A stretch of 64,000 nucleotides of DNA from Lysobacterales bacterium (GTDB taxonomy: Bacteria > Pseudomonadota > Gammaproteobacteria > Xanthomonadales > Rhodanobacteraceae), in the NCBI GenBank assembly GCA_017305055.1, contig JAFKMZ010000011.1:94875-158874 (forward strand), in the 5' to 3' direction. Shown here piece after piece: positions 1 to 9,600 of the stretch. Below the pieces are notes generated by a model that saw only the letters and a list, made by a program, of their open reading frames with translations, was not told the DNA's origin and did no database searches. Position numbers and translations under genes: made by a program. The first letter of the stretch is position 1. The number at the start of each line of letters is the position of its first letter.

Positions 1-18
1 AAGCCGCCGACGCTGCCC

Positions 19-34
19 GCAGGTCCGGACCTGC
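19..34. terminator. perfect 16-bp palindrome after the thioesterase gene
   Basis: GCAGGTCC is followed directly by its reverse complement GGACCTGC, 8 bases beyond the stop of the minus-strand thioesterase gene. It could fold as a terminator hairpin or bind a dimeric protein. There is no T-run, so the terminator reading is weak. Confidence 0.3.
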
Positions 35-41
35 GCGCCGC

Positions 42-869
42 TTAATTGGCCACGTCCCCTTTGGCCCTGACGGTGAGGCTTTGCGCGGCGGTGCCGACCG
101 GGCCGTGGATGTCGCTGAGCACGGAAAAGGTTTCGCCGAGCCCACTCGGGCCGAAGTTGACCCGGGTGTCGAAACCGACCCAGCCCGCTTCCGGCTGACG
201 AATGAAGTGCACGGTGAGGTCCACGTTGGCGAAAAACACTTCGCCGGGCCGCTCGCGGACGGCCAGCCCGTTCGCCGTGTCGATGAGCTTCAGGAAGCCG
301 GCGACCGGCGGGTCGCCTTCCCCGTCGACGAGCGGACAGCGCGTGCGTATCCAGCTGCGGCCGCGGCCGGGTCTGGCATCCGCGGTCCGGCGTGCTTCCA
401 GCGAAGCCACGAAGCCACCGTCCCAGATTGCCGACATGGTCAAGGCTTGCATCGCCTCTGGCGCCGGCAGCGCGGACCATTCGAGGCCCTGCACCCGCGT
501 GGTGTCCGTGCTGACGAGGCGCCAGATGCGCGCGCGGATGCTGGTCCGCCCGCCGTGCCGCATGCTGGCCTCGACCAGCTCGATGGTGCGACCTGGGCGA
601 ATGACTTGTACGTCGACGGTGAACTCGCCGGACTGGATCACCCCAAGCACGTCGAAGGAGGCGCGGGACACCAGCTTGTCGCCCGGCAGGTGGCGTTCCA
701 CCTCGGCCAGCAGGAGGCCGGATGCCGGCGCTAGGTGCTGCTCGCCAGGCTGCCAGGCACCCTGGGAGTGCAGGGTGGAGATGAAACGGTGGTCGCCCCG
801 TCGCACGTAGAACGCATCGGGGCAGGCTTCACCGGCGTGGCCCAGGTGGTGGTTTTCTGCAGCAGGCAT
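42..869 (-). CDS. acyl-CoA thioesterase-like double-hotdog protein
   Basis: This 275-residue protein resembles the TesB-like thioesterase superfamily (4HBT_3 type), in which two hotdog folds lie in tandem and hydrolyse acyl-CoA thioesters in the cytoplasm. The N-terminal half (about residues 20-115) has the HLPGDKLVSRASFDVLG stretch typical of the first hotdog. The C-terminal half (about 165-270) holds the second, with the DLTVHFIRQP motif near its end. The length is normal for the family. There is no signal peptide. The ATG at 869 is the only in-frame start that keeps the whole first domain. The gene is divergent from SapC and stands alone. The substrate cannot be told from sequence. Confidence 0.72.
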   Translation of the reverse strand: MPAAENHHLGHAGEACPDAFYVRRGDHRFISTLHSQGAWQPGEQHLAPASGLLLAEVERHLPGDKLVSRASFDVLGVIQSGEFTVDVQVIRPGRTIELVEASMRHGGRTSIRARIWRLVSTDTTRVQGLEWSALPAPEAMQALTMSAIWDGGFVASLEARRTADARPGRGRSWIRTRCPLVDGEGDPPVAGFLKLIDTANGLAVRERPGEVFFANVDLTVHFIRQPEAGWVGFDTRVNFGPSGLGETFSVLSDIHGPVGTAAQSLTVRAKGDVAN

Positions 870-946
870 GGGCAGATTCTAACCCGGCAGTGGAGCCCAC
901 AATATTGCCGGCACGTACGCCGGCAACGGTGTGCAGGGGCAACCCC

Positions 947-976
947 CTGACAGCGTTGACCGCGCGCTGATATAGT
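947..976 (+). promoter_or_regulatory. candidate sigma-70 promoter for the SapC gene
   Basis: A CTGACA -35-like hexamer (947-952) and a TATAGT -10-like hexamer (971-976) are separated by 18 bases, about 80 bases upstream of the SapC start. Both match the consensus fairly well in otherwise very GC-rich sequence. This is a by-eye call. Confidence 0.45.
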
Positions 977-991
977 CACGCGCTGACATAG
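963..991 (+). repeat. two 13-bp direct repeats over the SapC promoter
   Basis: CGCGCTGATATAG (963-975) and CGCGCTGACATAG (979-991) match at 12 of 13 positions with a 16-base period. The first copy contains the putative -10 element, so the pair could be a regulator site or a duplicated promoter core. Confidence 0.4.
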
Positions 992-1058
992 ACCCGACGC
1001 TGGGTTTTGGAGGGGTACCGCGCCGGTGGCCCCGGTCTGGCGGGGCAGAGGTAAGGAC

Positions 1059-1850
1059 GTGGCAGAAGTCATTTTCTACGAACATCCGGTGCCGCTCCAT
1101 CGCAACGAGCACAAGGATCTGCGCCTGCGCGGGACGGGCAACGTGAAATTTGCCATGAACACGCATTCGGTACCGCTGACCGGTGCCGAGTTCCCGCTTG
1201 CCGCGCGCGACCTGCTGATCGTGTTTGGCGGCAATACCGTCGAGGATGCCGGTCCCATTGCACTGCTTGGCCTGCGTCAGAACGAGAACCTGTTCATCGA
1301 TGCCGACGGGCAGTGGGAGTCCAACGTGTACATGCCGGCCTTCGTTCGGCGTTACCCGTTCGTGCTGGCCGAGAAGCCCGCCAACGCCGACGGCACGCCG
1401 CAGACCGAAGACCTCACGGTGTTCCTGGACGACAAGTACGAAGGATTCGGCCATGCCGAGGGTGACCGCCTGTTCAACGAGGACGGCAGCGACAGCGAGA
1501 TGCTGACCAACGCGGTGAAATTCCTGGGCGAGTTCCAGCAGAACATCGAGCGCACGCGCTGGTTCATGCGCCAGCTGGCCAAGCACAACCTGCTTGAGCC
1601 ACGCAACGTGCACCTGGAGAAGCCAGGCACGGACGGGGCGGAACCGCGTTCGATCAACCTCAACGGCTTGTTCGTGGTGAACGAGGAAAAGGTGCGTGGG
1701 CTGGACGAGAAGACCGCCCAGGAATTCGCCCGCGATGGCGTGTTTGGCTGGATCTACGCCCACCTGCTGTCGCTGTCGAACATCGACCGCCTGACCCAGC
1801 GCCTGGAGCGCCGCGAGCAGTCCGAGGCGACCAACAGCAGCACGCAGTAA
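1059..1850 (+). CDS. SapC family protein
   Basis: The protein matches the SapC family throughout (263 residues). Hallmarks seen are an N-terminal segment with HKDLRLR, the PLTGAEFPLAARD segment, a central YPFVLAEKP motif and a C-terminal LNGLFVVNEEKVRGL segment. The name comes from a Campylobacter S-layer locus, but the biochemical role is unknown. In Xanthomonadales and Caulobacter relatives the family often sits near TonB-receptor loci. I chose the GTG at 1059, which has AGAGG seven bases upstream. An in-frame GTG at 1026 would add 11 unlikely residues. The gene stands alone and converges on the sensor kinase gene with a 41-base gap. Confidence 0.8.
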   Translation: MAEVIFYEHPVPLHRNEHKDLRLRGTGNVKFAMNTHSVPLTGAEFPLAARDLLIVFGGNTVEDAGPIALLGLRQNENLFIDADGQWESNVYMPAFVRRYPFVLAEKPANADGTPQTEDLTVFLDDKYEGFGHAEGDRLFNEDGSDSEMLTNAVKFLGEFQQNIERTRWFMRQLAKHNLLEPRNVHLEKPGTDGAEPRSINLNGLFVVNEEKVRGLDEKTAQEFARDGVFGWIYAHLLSLSNIDRLTQRLERREQSEATNSSTQ

Positions 1851-1891
1851 GTCTGCCTGGAACCGGCGTGACCCACGCCGGTCGACCCTGG

Positions 1892-3340
1892 TCACGACGC
1901 ACCCGTACCACCCGCATCAGCTGGCCAGCTCAGGATGGCCTGCAGCCGCTGTTTGCCGTCGAGCTGGAACACCAGGCTGAGCTCGAGGACCTGCGCCGCG
2001 GCGCGCGCCAGGGCCAGGCCAAGGCCGGCGTGCGCGGCATGGGGCAACTGCTTGCGCCAGAAACGCTGGCCCAGCTTGGCGAGGTCGGCCACCACCAGGC
2101 CGGGTGCCGCATTGTCGATGCGCACGCAGTCCCGGTCCAGGCGCAGCGTGACCACGTCGCCGGGTGGCGCGTAGCTGCATGCATTGGCCAGCAGGTTGCC
2201 GATGACCACCTCGAGCAAGGCCGGATCGGTGCGCAGACGGCGCGGTTGCGGAAACTCGCCGCGCAGCTGCACGCCACGTGCTGTCGCGGTCGCCTGCTGG
2301 CGTTGCAACTGCCGTTCCAGCCAAGGCACCAGCGCCAGATCCTGCCAGTCCGGAGACTCGATGCGGGATTGCAGCCGTGTCAGCAGCAGCAGCGCGGTCA
2401 CCGTGGCCTCGAGTTCGGCGCCGATGCTGCCGACTTCGCCAAGCACGTCCGGCAGGCTGCGACCGCTCGGATAACGTGCTTCCACTTCGGCCAGTGCGCG
2501 CAGTTCGGCCAGGCGTGTGCGGGTTTGGTGTGCCAGCCCGCTGGCAAACTGCCGTTCGTTGGCCAGGCCCGCGTCCATGCGTGTCAGCACGTCGTTGAAG
2601 CGTGCCACGAGCGGATCGAGCTCGCGCACGCCGGTCGGCGCCAGGCGTTGGCCGGGCACGCTGGGACCGATGCCGCGCATGTGCTCGATCAGTGTCCCCA
2701 TCGGACGCAAGCCATGGCGCACGACAAGCGGCACCGCCACTAGGGCGATGAGCAGGGCCAATGCCGGGCTGAGCAGCAGGATCCAGTCGATGGTTCCCAG
2801 CAGCTCGTCCATGGCGTGGCGGTCCTGGGCAAACAGCATCACGCAAGTGCCCTGCGCGTCGGGGCCAGTGGCGGTGGTGTCCGCTGCCACGGCGATATCC
2901 GTCCCGCCACCTGAATCTGGCGCGGCAGCAAAGCCAAATTGCACGAACACCAGATGGGTGTGCTTGTAGTGCATGGTTTGGAAGCGCGGGGTCAGGGGCG
3001 CGGCGTCCGCCCAGTCATGTGGGCGGGTCGGTAAGGGTGGGCTGCTGCGCAGCGGCGGCATGCCGGGGCATTGCACCTGGTAATAGGTGGGATCGGTGCC
3101 GTTGAGGGCATGGCTGGGCGTCAGCAACTGCTGGTGCAGGGGTGCGTCCGCTTCCATCTGGACGGCCGTGCGCAAGGTCAACGCCTGCGTCAGCAGGTTT
3201 TGCTCAAAGCGGCTTTCCATGGCGTGGTCGATGCGCCGATCCATCCACTTGGAGCCCACGCCCAGGATCACCAGGCTGATCAGCACCAGCAGCAGGGTGA
3301 TCCGTGCCGACAGGGAAGCTGGCCTGGGCAAGCGGCGCAT
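1892..3340 (-). CDS. two-component sensor histidine kinase, atypical H-box
   Basis: This is an inner-membrane sensor kinase of about 482 residues. A membrane segment lies near residues 14-30 and another near 186-207. The periplasmic domain between them is roughly 150 residues. A HAMP-like linker, a phosphoacceptor region and a GHKL ATPase domain follow, with an N-box around residues 382-386 and the G2 motif GLGLALA. The H-box reads AHQTRTRL (His near 271) instead of the usual HELRTPL, and the DxGxG motif is replaced by DNAAPGL. These departures suggest altered kinase or phosphatase behaviour. I prefer the ATG at 3340, just past the regulator stop. A TTG at 3349 would overlap that stop by 8 bases. 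It is the partner of the upstream response regulator. Confidence 0.85.
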   Translation of the reverse strand: MRRLPRPASLSARITLLLVLISLVILGVGSKWMDRRIDHAMESRFEQNLLTQALTLRTAVQMEADAPLHQQLLTPSHALNGTDPTYYQVQCPGMPPLRSSPPLPTRPHDWADAAPLTPRFQTMHYKHTHLVFVQFGFAAAPDSGGGTDIAVAADTTATGPDAQGTCVMLFAQDRHAMDELLGTIDWILLLSPALALLIALVAVPLVVRHGLRPMGTLIEHMRGIGPSVPGQRLAPTGVRELDPLVARFNDVLTRMDAGLANERQFASGLAHQTRTRLAELRALAEVEARYPSGRSLPDVLGEVGSIGAELEATVTALLLLTRLQSRIESPDWQDLALVPWLERQLQRQQATATARGVQLRGEFPQPRRLRTDPALLEVVIGNLLANACSYAPPGDVVTLRLDRDCVRIDNAAPGLVVADLAKLGQRFWRKQLPHAAHAGLGLALARAAAQVLELSLVFQLDGKQRLQAILSWPADAGGTGAS

Positions 3341-3341
3341 G

Positions 3342-4007
3342 TCACGCAATCAGGTAGCCGGCGCCGCGACGATTCTCGATCACGGCGGGCAACCCGGCTG
3401 CATCCAGTTTGCGGCGCAGGCCGAAGACCAGCACCTCAACACTGCGGTCGGAGACCTCGGTGTCGCTGCCGGCGGTGCGTTCGAGCAGCTCGAGGCGGCT
3501 GAACACGCGTCCGCGATGCCGCAGCAGCACGCCGAGCAGGGAAAATTCGCGGGGGGTGAGCGGCAAGGGATGGCCGTCCACCAGCGCGCTGCGGGCACGC
3601 GGATCCCACACCAGATGGCCGTGGCGCAGCACCTCGGCCTGGACCTCCTGCGGACGCCGCGCCAGTGCATGCAGGCGTGCCACCAGTTCGTCGAAGGCGA
3701 ACGGCTTGACCAGATAATCGTCCGCGCCGGCATCCAGTGCACCAATGCGATCGGCGACGCGGTCGCGTGCCGACAGCACCAGCACACGCGGGCGCCGGCC
3801 GCCGACCGGCAGTTGGCGCAGCACGGCGAGACCGTCACGCCTGGGCAGCATCAGGTCCAAGACCACGAGCTCGTATTCGTAGGCGTCCAGGAAGTTGCAG
3901 GCCAGCACCCCGTCGGCGGCGGCGTCGACAAGGAAGCCGGCACCTTGCAGGCCATGCTGCAGGGTCTGGCGCAAACGCTCGGAGTCTTCTACCAGCAACA
4001 GTTTCAT
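3342..4007 (-). CDS. OmpR/PhoB-family response regulator
   Basis: A complete 221-residue response regulator. The receiver domain has acidic residues in LLLVEDSE near the N-terminus, the phosphoacceptor Asp near residue 51 in LDLMLPRRDG, and Lys101 in LVKPF. The C-terminal half is a winged-helix DNA-binding domain with LTPREFSLL and the final RGAGY motif. The start is the ATG at 4007 giving MKLLLVEDSE; upstream codons in the frame do not belong to the fold. It is transcribed together with the sensor kinase and diverges from the RND efflux operon 105 bases away, so control of that operon is a natural guess. Confidence 0.93.
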   Translation of the reverse strand: MKLLLVEDSERLRQTLQHGLQGAGFLVDAAADGVLACNFLDAYEYELVVLDLMLPRRDGLAVLRQLPVGGRRPRVLVLSARDRVADRIGALDAGADDYLVKPFAFDELVARLHALARRPQEVQAEVLRHGHLVWDPRARSALVDGHPLPLTPREFSLLGVLLRHRGRVFSRLELLERTAGSDTEVSDRSVEVLVFGLRRKLDAAGLPAVIENRRGAGYLIA

Positions 4008-4034
4008 GCGTGGCGTTTCCAGGTGGAAGGCCCA

Positions 4035-4074
4035 GTGTCGCGCACCCGGGGCGCCGCGGATACAGCCGCGACAC
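4035..4074. promoter_or_regulatory. 8-bp inverted repeat between regulator and efflux operon
   Basis: GTGTCGCG (4035-4042) and its exact reverse complement CGCGACAC (4067-4074) are separated by 24 bases in the 105-base divergent spacer. The position suits an operator that serves both directions. No strong -35/-10 pair is evident nearby. Confidence 0.3.
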
Positions 4075-4112
4075 AAAAGCCGGACCTAAGCAAGCTTGGC
4101 TAGACTGCCTGC

Positions 4113-5546
4113 ATGTCCCGGCATGCTCCCTACCGCGCCATGTTCCGCGTGCCGGCCAGGCTGGCCGTCCCTATTGCCACGTCATGGCGTGGCGCGCGGC
4201 TGGCTGTCACCTTGGCAGTGGCATCTGGACTCGGCGCCTGCGCCACCTACACTCCGCTGCCGCTCAGCCATGCTGCCGGTGCGGCATCGGTCGGCGAGCT
4301 CACCGCACCGGTCGCGGACATGGTGCTGCCGGGGCTGCCGCCGCACCGCTTCGACCCCGCCGACGGGCTGGACGTGACCGAGGTCGCCATGCTCGCGGTA
4401 GCCAACAATCCCGGGCTCAAACTGGCACGGGACAACCTGGGGGTCGCACGGGCGCAGGCGTTCGCGGCCGGCCTGCTGCCCGACCCGCAACTGAGCCTTG
4501 GCGAGGACTTCCCGCAGCATTCCGGGCCGGGCCTGACCACCGCGTTCAACCTCGGCATCAGCGAGGACATCACGGCGCTGCTCACGCGCTCCGCGCGCAA
4601 GGCCGAGGCGCACAGCCACGTCGAGCAGGTCAACCTGGACCTGCTGTGGGCGGAATGGCAAACGGTGACGCAGGCGCGCCAGCTGTTCGGCCAGGTCGTC
4701 TCGCTGCGCGCGCAACAACATCGACTGCAGGCGGAAGCCGACGCGCTGGCGCCGATGGATCGCTACGTGCAGATGGCACTGCAAGGGGGCAACCTCACCT
4801 ACGACACCGCCAGCGCCGGGCTCAACGCCGGCGCCGACGTGCGCAAACGCCTCGGCGACACGGCGGTGCAACTGCACCAGGCCGAGAGTGACCTGCACGT
4901 ATTGCTGGGCCTGGCTGCCAGCGCTCCGATCGAGCTGGTAGGCAGCGCTGACCCGATGCAGCCCACCGCCGCGCAGATTGAGCAGGCCCTTGCCGACCTC
5001 CCTGCGCGGCGACCAGACCTGCTCGCGCTGCAGGCTGGCTATGCCGCGCAGGATGCCGCCCTGCGCGGAGCCATCCTGGCGCAGTTCCCGGCGCTGACGC
5101 TGGGCTTCAACACAGCGCGCGACACCAGTGCGATCTACACCAAGGGCCTCAGCATCGGCATCAACCTGCCGCTGTTCAACCGCAACCGCGGCAATATCGC
5201 GATCGAACGTGCCACCCGCGTGCAGCTCAAGGACGCCTATGGCGAACGCATGCTGACCACCCGCAGCGACGTGCAGCGGCTGCAGGCCGACCTGGCCACG
5301 CTGGATCGCCAGCGCGTGCAGCTCACCGCCCACGTACGCCAGCTTGACGCCGCTCTCCGCTCGGCCGAGCAGGCGTGGCGCGGGCAGTTGCTGGACTGGC
5401 CCACGTACCTGGCCATTCGCAGCAACGTGCTCAGCGCCGATCTCGACTTGCTCGACTTCCACCAGCGGCAAGCGACGGCAATCATTGCGCTGCAGGCGCT
5501 GCTTGGCAATACCGACCTTCCCGTCGCCAGGAAACCCCAACCATGA
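4113..5546 (+). CDS. TolC-type outer-membrane efflux lipoprotein
   Basis: This 477-residue protein is the outer-membrane channel of a tripartite efflux pump. It has an N-terminal hydrophobic stretch ending in the lipobox SGLGAC (Cys43). Two outer-membrane-efflux-protein repeats rich in alpha-helical coiled coil follow, with the typical ALADLPARRPDLLA motif at the start of the second repeat. The first 25 residues before the signal peptide look long, and an internal ATG at 4140 is possible. No good ribosome-binding site precedes either one. Its stop overlaps the start of the membrane-fusion protein gene (ATGA), so the three genes form an operon. Confidence 0.85.
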   Translation: MSRHAPYRAMFRVPARLAVPIATSWRGARLAVTLAVASGLGACATYTPLPLSHAAGAASVGELTAPVADMVLPGLPPHRFDPADGLDVTEVAMLAVANNPGLKLARDNLGVARAQAFAAGLLPDPQLSLGEDFPQHSGPGLTTAFNLGISEDITALLTRSARKAEAHSHVEQVNLDLLWAEWQTVTQARQLFGQVVSLRAQQHRLQAEADALAPMDRYVQMALQGGNLTYDTASAGLNAGADVRKRLGDTAVQLHQAESDLHVLLGLAASAPIELVGSADPMQPTAAQIEQALADLPARRPDLLALQAGYAAQDAALRGAILAQFPALTLGFNTARDTSAIYTKGLSIGINLPLFNRNRGNIAIERATRVQLKDAYGERMLTTRSDVQRLQADLATLDRQRVQLTAHVRQLDAALRSAEQAWRGQLLDWPTYLAIRSNVLSADLDLLDFHQRQATAIIALQALLGNTDLPVARKPQP

Positions 5547-6685
5547 CCAGCCGCCACCTGATCCCGTGCCTCGGCACCCTGGTCGTGTCTGGCTTGCTCG
5601 TGGGCTGCGGTGGCGGCGCGGACACGCCCACGGCCACCGACGACAGCAACACGGTAACCGTCAGCACCGTGCTGCCGCAGCGCCAGACCTTCCACGACAC
5701 CATCGAGGCCGTCGGCACGGCACTGGGTGACCCGCATCGCGCACGAATTTTGAGCCTGGCCTATGGCGGCCAGATCGTGAGCGTGACCACCAGCGCGGGG
5801 CAGAGCGTGCGACGCGGCCAGCCGCTGCTGACGGTCAGCGCCGACCCGTCCACCCAGCAAGCATACGAACAGGCACAGGCGGCCCTTGGGCTGGCGCGTG
5901 GCGATCTGCAGCGCACCGAGAAGCTTGCGGCGCAGCGCCTGGCCACGCAGTCCCAGGTCGCCGCCGCACGCAAGAGCCTGGCCGATGCGCAGGCGGCACT
6001 GCACGCACAGCAAGCGATCGGCGGCGGCACCGGCAGCCACGCGGTCACGGCACCCAGCGACGGCGTGGTGACTGCGTTGCGGGTGGGACTGGGCGAGCGC
6101 GTGGCGGCAAACGCGCCGCTGCTGGACTTCACGCCGGCGCACGCGCTGGTGGCGCAACTCAGCGTGCAGCCTGAGAGCGGTGGCAAGCTGCATGCAGGCA
6201 TGCCGGTGCAATTGAAGAGCGTGTACGGGCCGGGTGCGGGCCTTACGGGCACGCTGCAGATGATCGGCCAGTCGATCGATCCGCAGACGCACCTGCTGCC
6301 GGCGCAAGTCGAACTGCCGGCCAGCGCGGGCGCCAGGCTGGTGGCCGGTGCCGCCGTGACGGCACGGATCGACGCCAGCGATTTCCAGGCGTGGGCCGTG
6401 CCGCGTGACGCGGTGCTGCATGACGACCAGGGCGATTACCTGTTTCAGGTCCACGACGGCCACGCCAGACGCGTCGACGTGACGCTGCCCAGCCCCGACG
6501 GCACCACCGTCGGCGTGCAGGGGGCGATCGACCCGCAGGCGCCGATCGTGGTGCTGGGCGTCTACGAACTCGCCGACGGCGACGCGGTAGCGGTCAGTAC
6601 GCGGAAGACCGATGCCAGTCGGCCAGTCGCGGCGCCGCCGCCTGCCGCGACGCAGGCTCCGTCCAGCGCGGGTTCGGCGCGGTGA
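5543..6685 (+). CDS. RND efflux periplasmic adaptor (membrane fusion protein)
   Basis: A 380-residue HlyD/AcrA-type adaptor lipoprotein. The signal peptide ends in the lipobox LLVGC (Cys22). The barrel-sandwich (lipoyl-like) halves are visible near GGQIVSVTTSAGQSVRRGQPL and around residues 160-190 (TAPSDGVVTALRVGLGE), separated by a short helical hairpin. The beta-barrel and membrane-proximal domains follow to about residue 350. The C-terminal 25 residues are a Pro/Ala-rich tail. The ATG at 5543 overlaps the upstream stop, and the stop overlaps the GTG start of the RND gene. The substrate is unknown. Confidence 0.87.
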   Translation: MTSRHLIPCLGTLVVSGLLVGCGGGADTPTATDDSNTVTVSTVLPQRQTFHDTIEAVGTALGDPHRARILSLAYGGQIVSVTTSAGQSVRRGQPLLTVSADPSTQQAYEQAQAALGLARGDLQRTEKLAAQRLATQSQVAAARKSLADAQAALHAQQAIGGGTGSHAVTAPSDGVVTALRVGLGERVAANAPLLDFTPAHALVAQLSVQPESGGKLHAGMPVQLKSVYGPGAGLTGTLQMIGQSIDPQTHLLPAQVELPASAGARLVAGAAVTARIDASDFQAWAVPRDAVLHDDQGDYLFQVHDGHARRVDVTLPSPDGTTVGVQGAIDPQAPIVVLGVYELADGDAVAVSTRKTDASRPVAAPPPAATQAPSSAGSAR

Positions 6686-9600
6686 ACTTCAGCGTATGGA
6701 TTCAGCGGCACCGCCGCTCGCTGCTTTTCCTGGCCTTCATGCTGGCCCTGGGCGGCGTCGCCAGCGCGTTTCTCATGCCGGTGGCGTTGTTCCCCAATGT
6801 CGCGTTCCCGCGGGTGCAGATGAGCATCGATGCCGGCGACCAGCCGGCCGACCAGATGGCGATCCAGGTGACCACGCCGGTCGAGGTGGCGGTGCGCCGG
6901 GTGCGTGGCGTGCGCGACGTCAAGTCCACCACCAGCCGCGGCAGCGCCGAGATCGAGGTGAGCTTCGACTGGGGCTTCGACATGAACGCGGCTCTGCAGG
7001 AGATCAACGGCGCCGCCGGCCAGGTGCTGACGCAGTTGCCGGCGGGCACGCAGCTGACTACCCGACGCATGGATCCCACCACCTTTCCCGAGCTTGGTTA
7101 CAGCCTGCGTTCGCATACGCTCTCGCCGAGCGACTTGCACGATCTGGCCCAGTACCGGCTGCGGCCGCTGCTCAGCGCCATCACCGGCGTCGCGCACGTC
7201 GACGTGCAGGGTGGCGAGGTTGCCGAGTTCCACGCCGACGTGGATCCGGGCAAGTTGCGCGCGCGCGGCCTGAGCCTGGCCGAGGTCACCCAGGCCGTCA
7301 GCAGCGCCGCCACGATCCAGGCGATGGGCCGCATCTCGGACCATTACAAGCTGTACCTGCTGCTGGCCGACAACCAGCCGACCACCCTTGCCGCCTTGGG
7401 CGACATCGTGGTGCGGGCGTCGCCGGGCGGCGTCATTCGCCTCAAGGACGTCGCGCGACTCAGCCTGAGCCATGTGCCGCAGTGGATCCGGGTCAACGCC
7501 GACGGCCAGAATGCGGTGCTGCTGCAGATCTACCAGCAGCCCGGTGGCAACAGCGTGCAGATCGCCAGGGATGTGAAGCAGAAGCTCGCCGACTATGCGC
7601 CGCAGCTGCCTGCGGGCGTGCACATTGCCAACTGGTACGACCAGACCGAGCTGGTGACGGCGGCGGCCAGCAGCGTGCGCGACGCGATCCTGGTCGGGAT
7701 CGTGCTCGCCGGGCTGATCCTGCTCGTGTTCCTGCGCAACACGCGGGTGATCCTGATCGCGCTGATTGTGGTGCCTTCGGTACTGGCGATCACCGTGCTG
7801 CTGCTGTCCGTGCTTGGCATGAGCTTCAACATGATGACGCTGGGCGGCATGGCGGCAGCGGTCGGCCTGATCATCGACGACATCATCGTGATGCTGGAAC
7901 ACATCATGCGTCGCGTCGGCGGTGGCAGCGGCGAAATCCACGAGCGCGTGGCCGCGGCGGCGTGGGAATTCACCCGGCCGCTGACCGGCTCCAGCGCTGC
8001 CACCGTCATCATCTTCCTGCCGCTGGCGTTCCTGACCGGCGTCACCGGCGCCTTTTTCAAGGCGCTGTCGCTGACCATGGCCAGCGCGCTGATCATTTCC
8101 TACCTGCTGACCTGGGTCGCGGTGCCATTGCTGGCCGAGCGCTTCCTCGACCGAAAGCATCTCGCCGAACCCGGACAGGGCCGCTTCACCCGCCGGATGA
8201 TGGCCGGCTACCAGAGCGCGCTGGCACGCGGACTGCGGCGGCCGTGGCTGGTGCTGGTGATCATCGTCCCGCTGCTCGCGCTCGGCGGCCTGGCTTATAC
8301 CCAGGTCGGCTCTGGCTTCATGCCGCACATGGACGAGGGTGGTTTCATCCTCGACTACCTGTCGCCGCCGGGCACCTCGCTGGAGGAAACCGACCGCCTG
8401 CTGCGCCAGGTCGAAACCATCATCCGGGCCAATCCCTACGTCGACACCTATTCGCGGCGCACGGGCCTGCAGCTCGGCGGCGGCCTGACCGAGGCGAACA
8501 ACGGCGACTTCTTCGTGCGTCTGCGGAACGGCTCCCGGCCCTCGACCGAACAGGTCATGGAAACGGTGCGCAGCCAGGTGGAGAAGCAGGTGCCGGGGCT
8601 GGATGTCGACGTGGCGCAGTTGATGGAGGACCTGATTGGCGACCTGGTTGCGGTGCCGCAGCCGATCGAGGTGCAGCTCTCCGGCGCCGATGCCGCCACG
8701 CTGAACGCCACCGCGAAAAGGGTCGCGGCGAGAATCGGCAAGATCGACGGCGTGGTCAGCGTGCTCGACGGCATCAACCCGGCCGGCGATGCGCTGACCA
8801 TCAAGGTCGATGAAACGCGGGCCGCACTCGAGGGCCTCGACCCGGTGGGCGTCACTGACCAGGTGGCGGCGGCGGTCGATGGCACGGTCGCCGCCCGCAT
8901 GCCCGAGGGCGACAAAGTGGTGGGTGTGCGCGTGCGGCTGCCGGACAGTGCGCATCAGCGCATCGAGCAGATCGAGCACCTGTTGATCCGCGCGCCCGAT
9001 GGCCACGTCCTGCCGCTGTCGCGGGTGGCCACCATCACCCAGGTACAGGGCCAGCCGGAGATCACGCGGATCAACCTCAAGCGCACGGTCTCGGTGACTG
9101 GCCGCCTCAGCGGCCGCAGCCTGGGTGCGGCCGTCGCGGATGTGAAAAGGGCGATGAACACGAGGGGGCTGCTGCCCAAGGGCGTGGTCTATCAGTTGGG
9201 TGGTACCTACCAGCAGCAGCAGCAGGCGTTTCGTGGCCTCATGATCGTGATGGCGGCGGCCATCGCGCTGGTATTCACCCTGTTGCTGTTCCTGTACGAG
9301 AGTTTCCGCGTGGCGATCGTCGTCCTGCTCATGCCCTTGCTCGCCGTTCCCGCCGTGTTCGTGGGGCTGTGGGTGACCGGCGTCGAGCTCAACATCTCGG
9401 CGATGATGGGCATGACGATGATCGTGGGCATCGTCACCGAGCTGGCGATCTTCTTTTTTTCCGAGCTGCAGCAGGCCGAGCGGGGGATGACGCTGCATGA
9501 TGCCCTGCATGCGGCTGGCGAACACCGGACGCGGCCGATCCTGATGTCGACCCTGGCGGCGATCCTGACCCTGTTGCCGCTCGCGCTCGCCATCGGCCAG

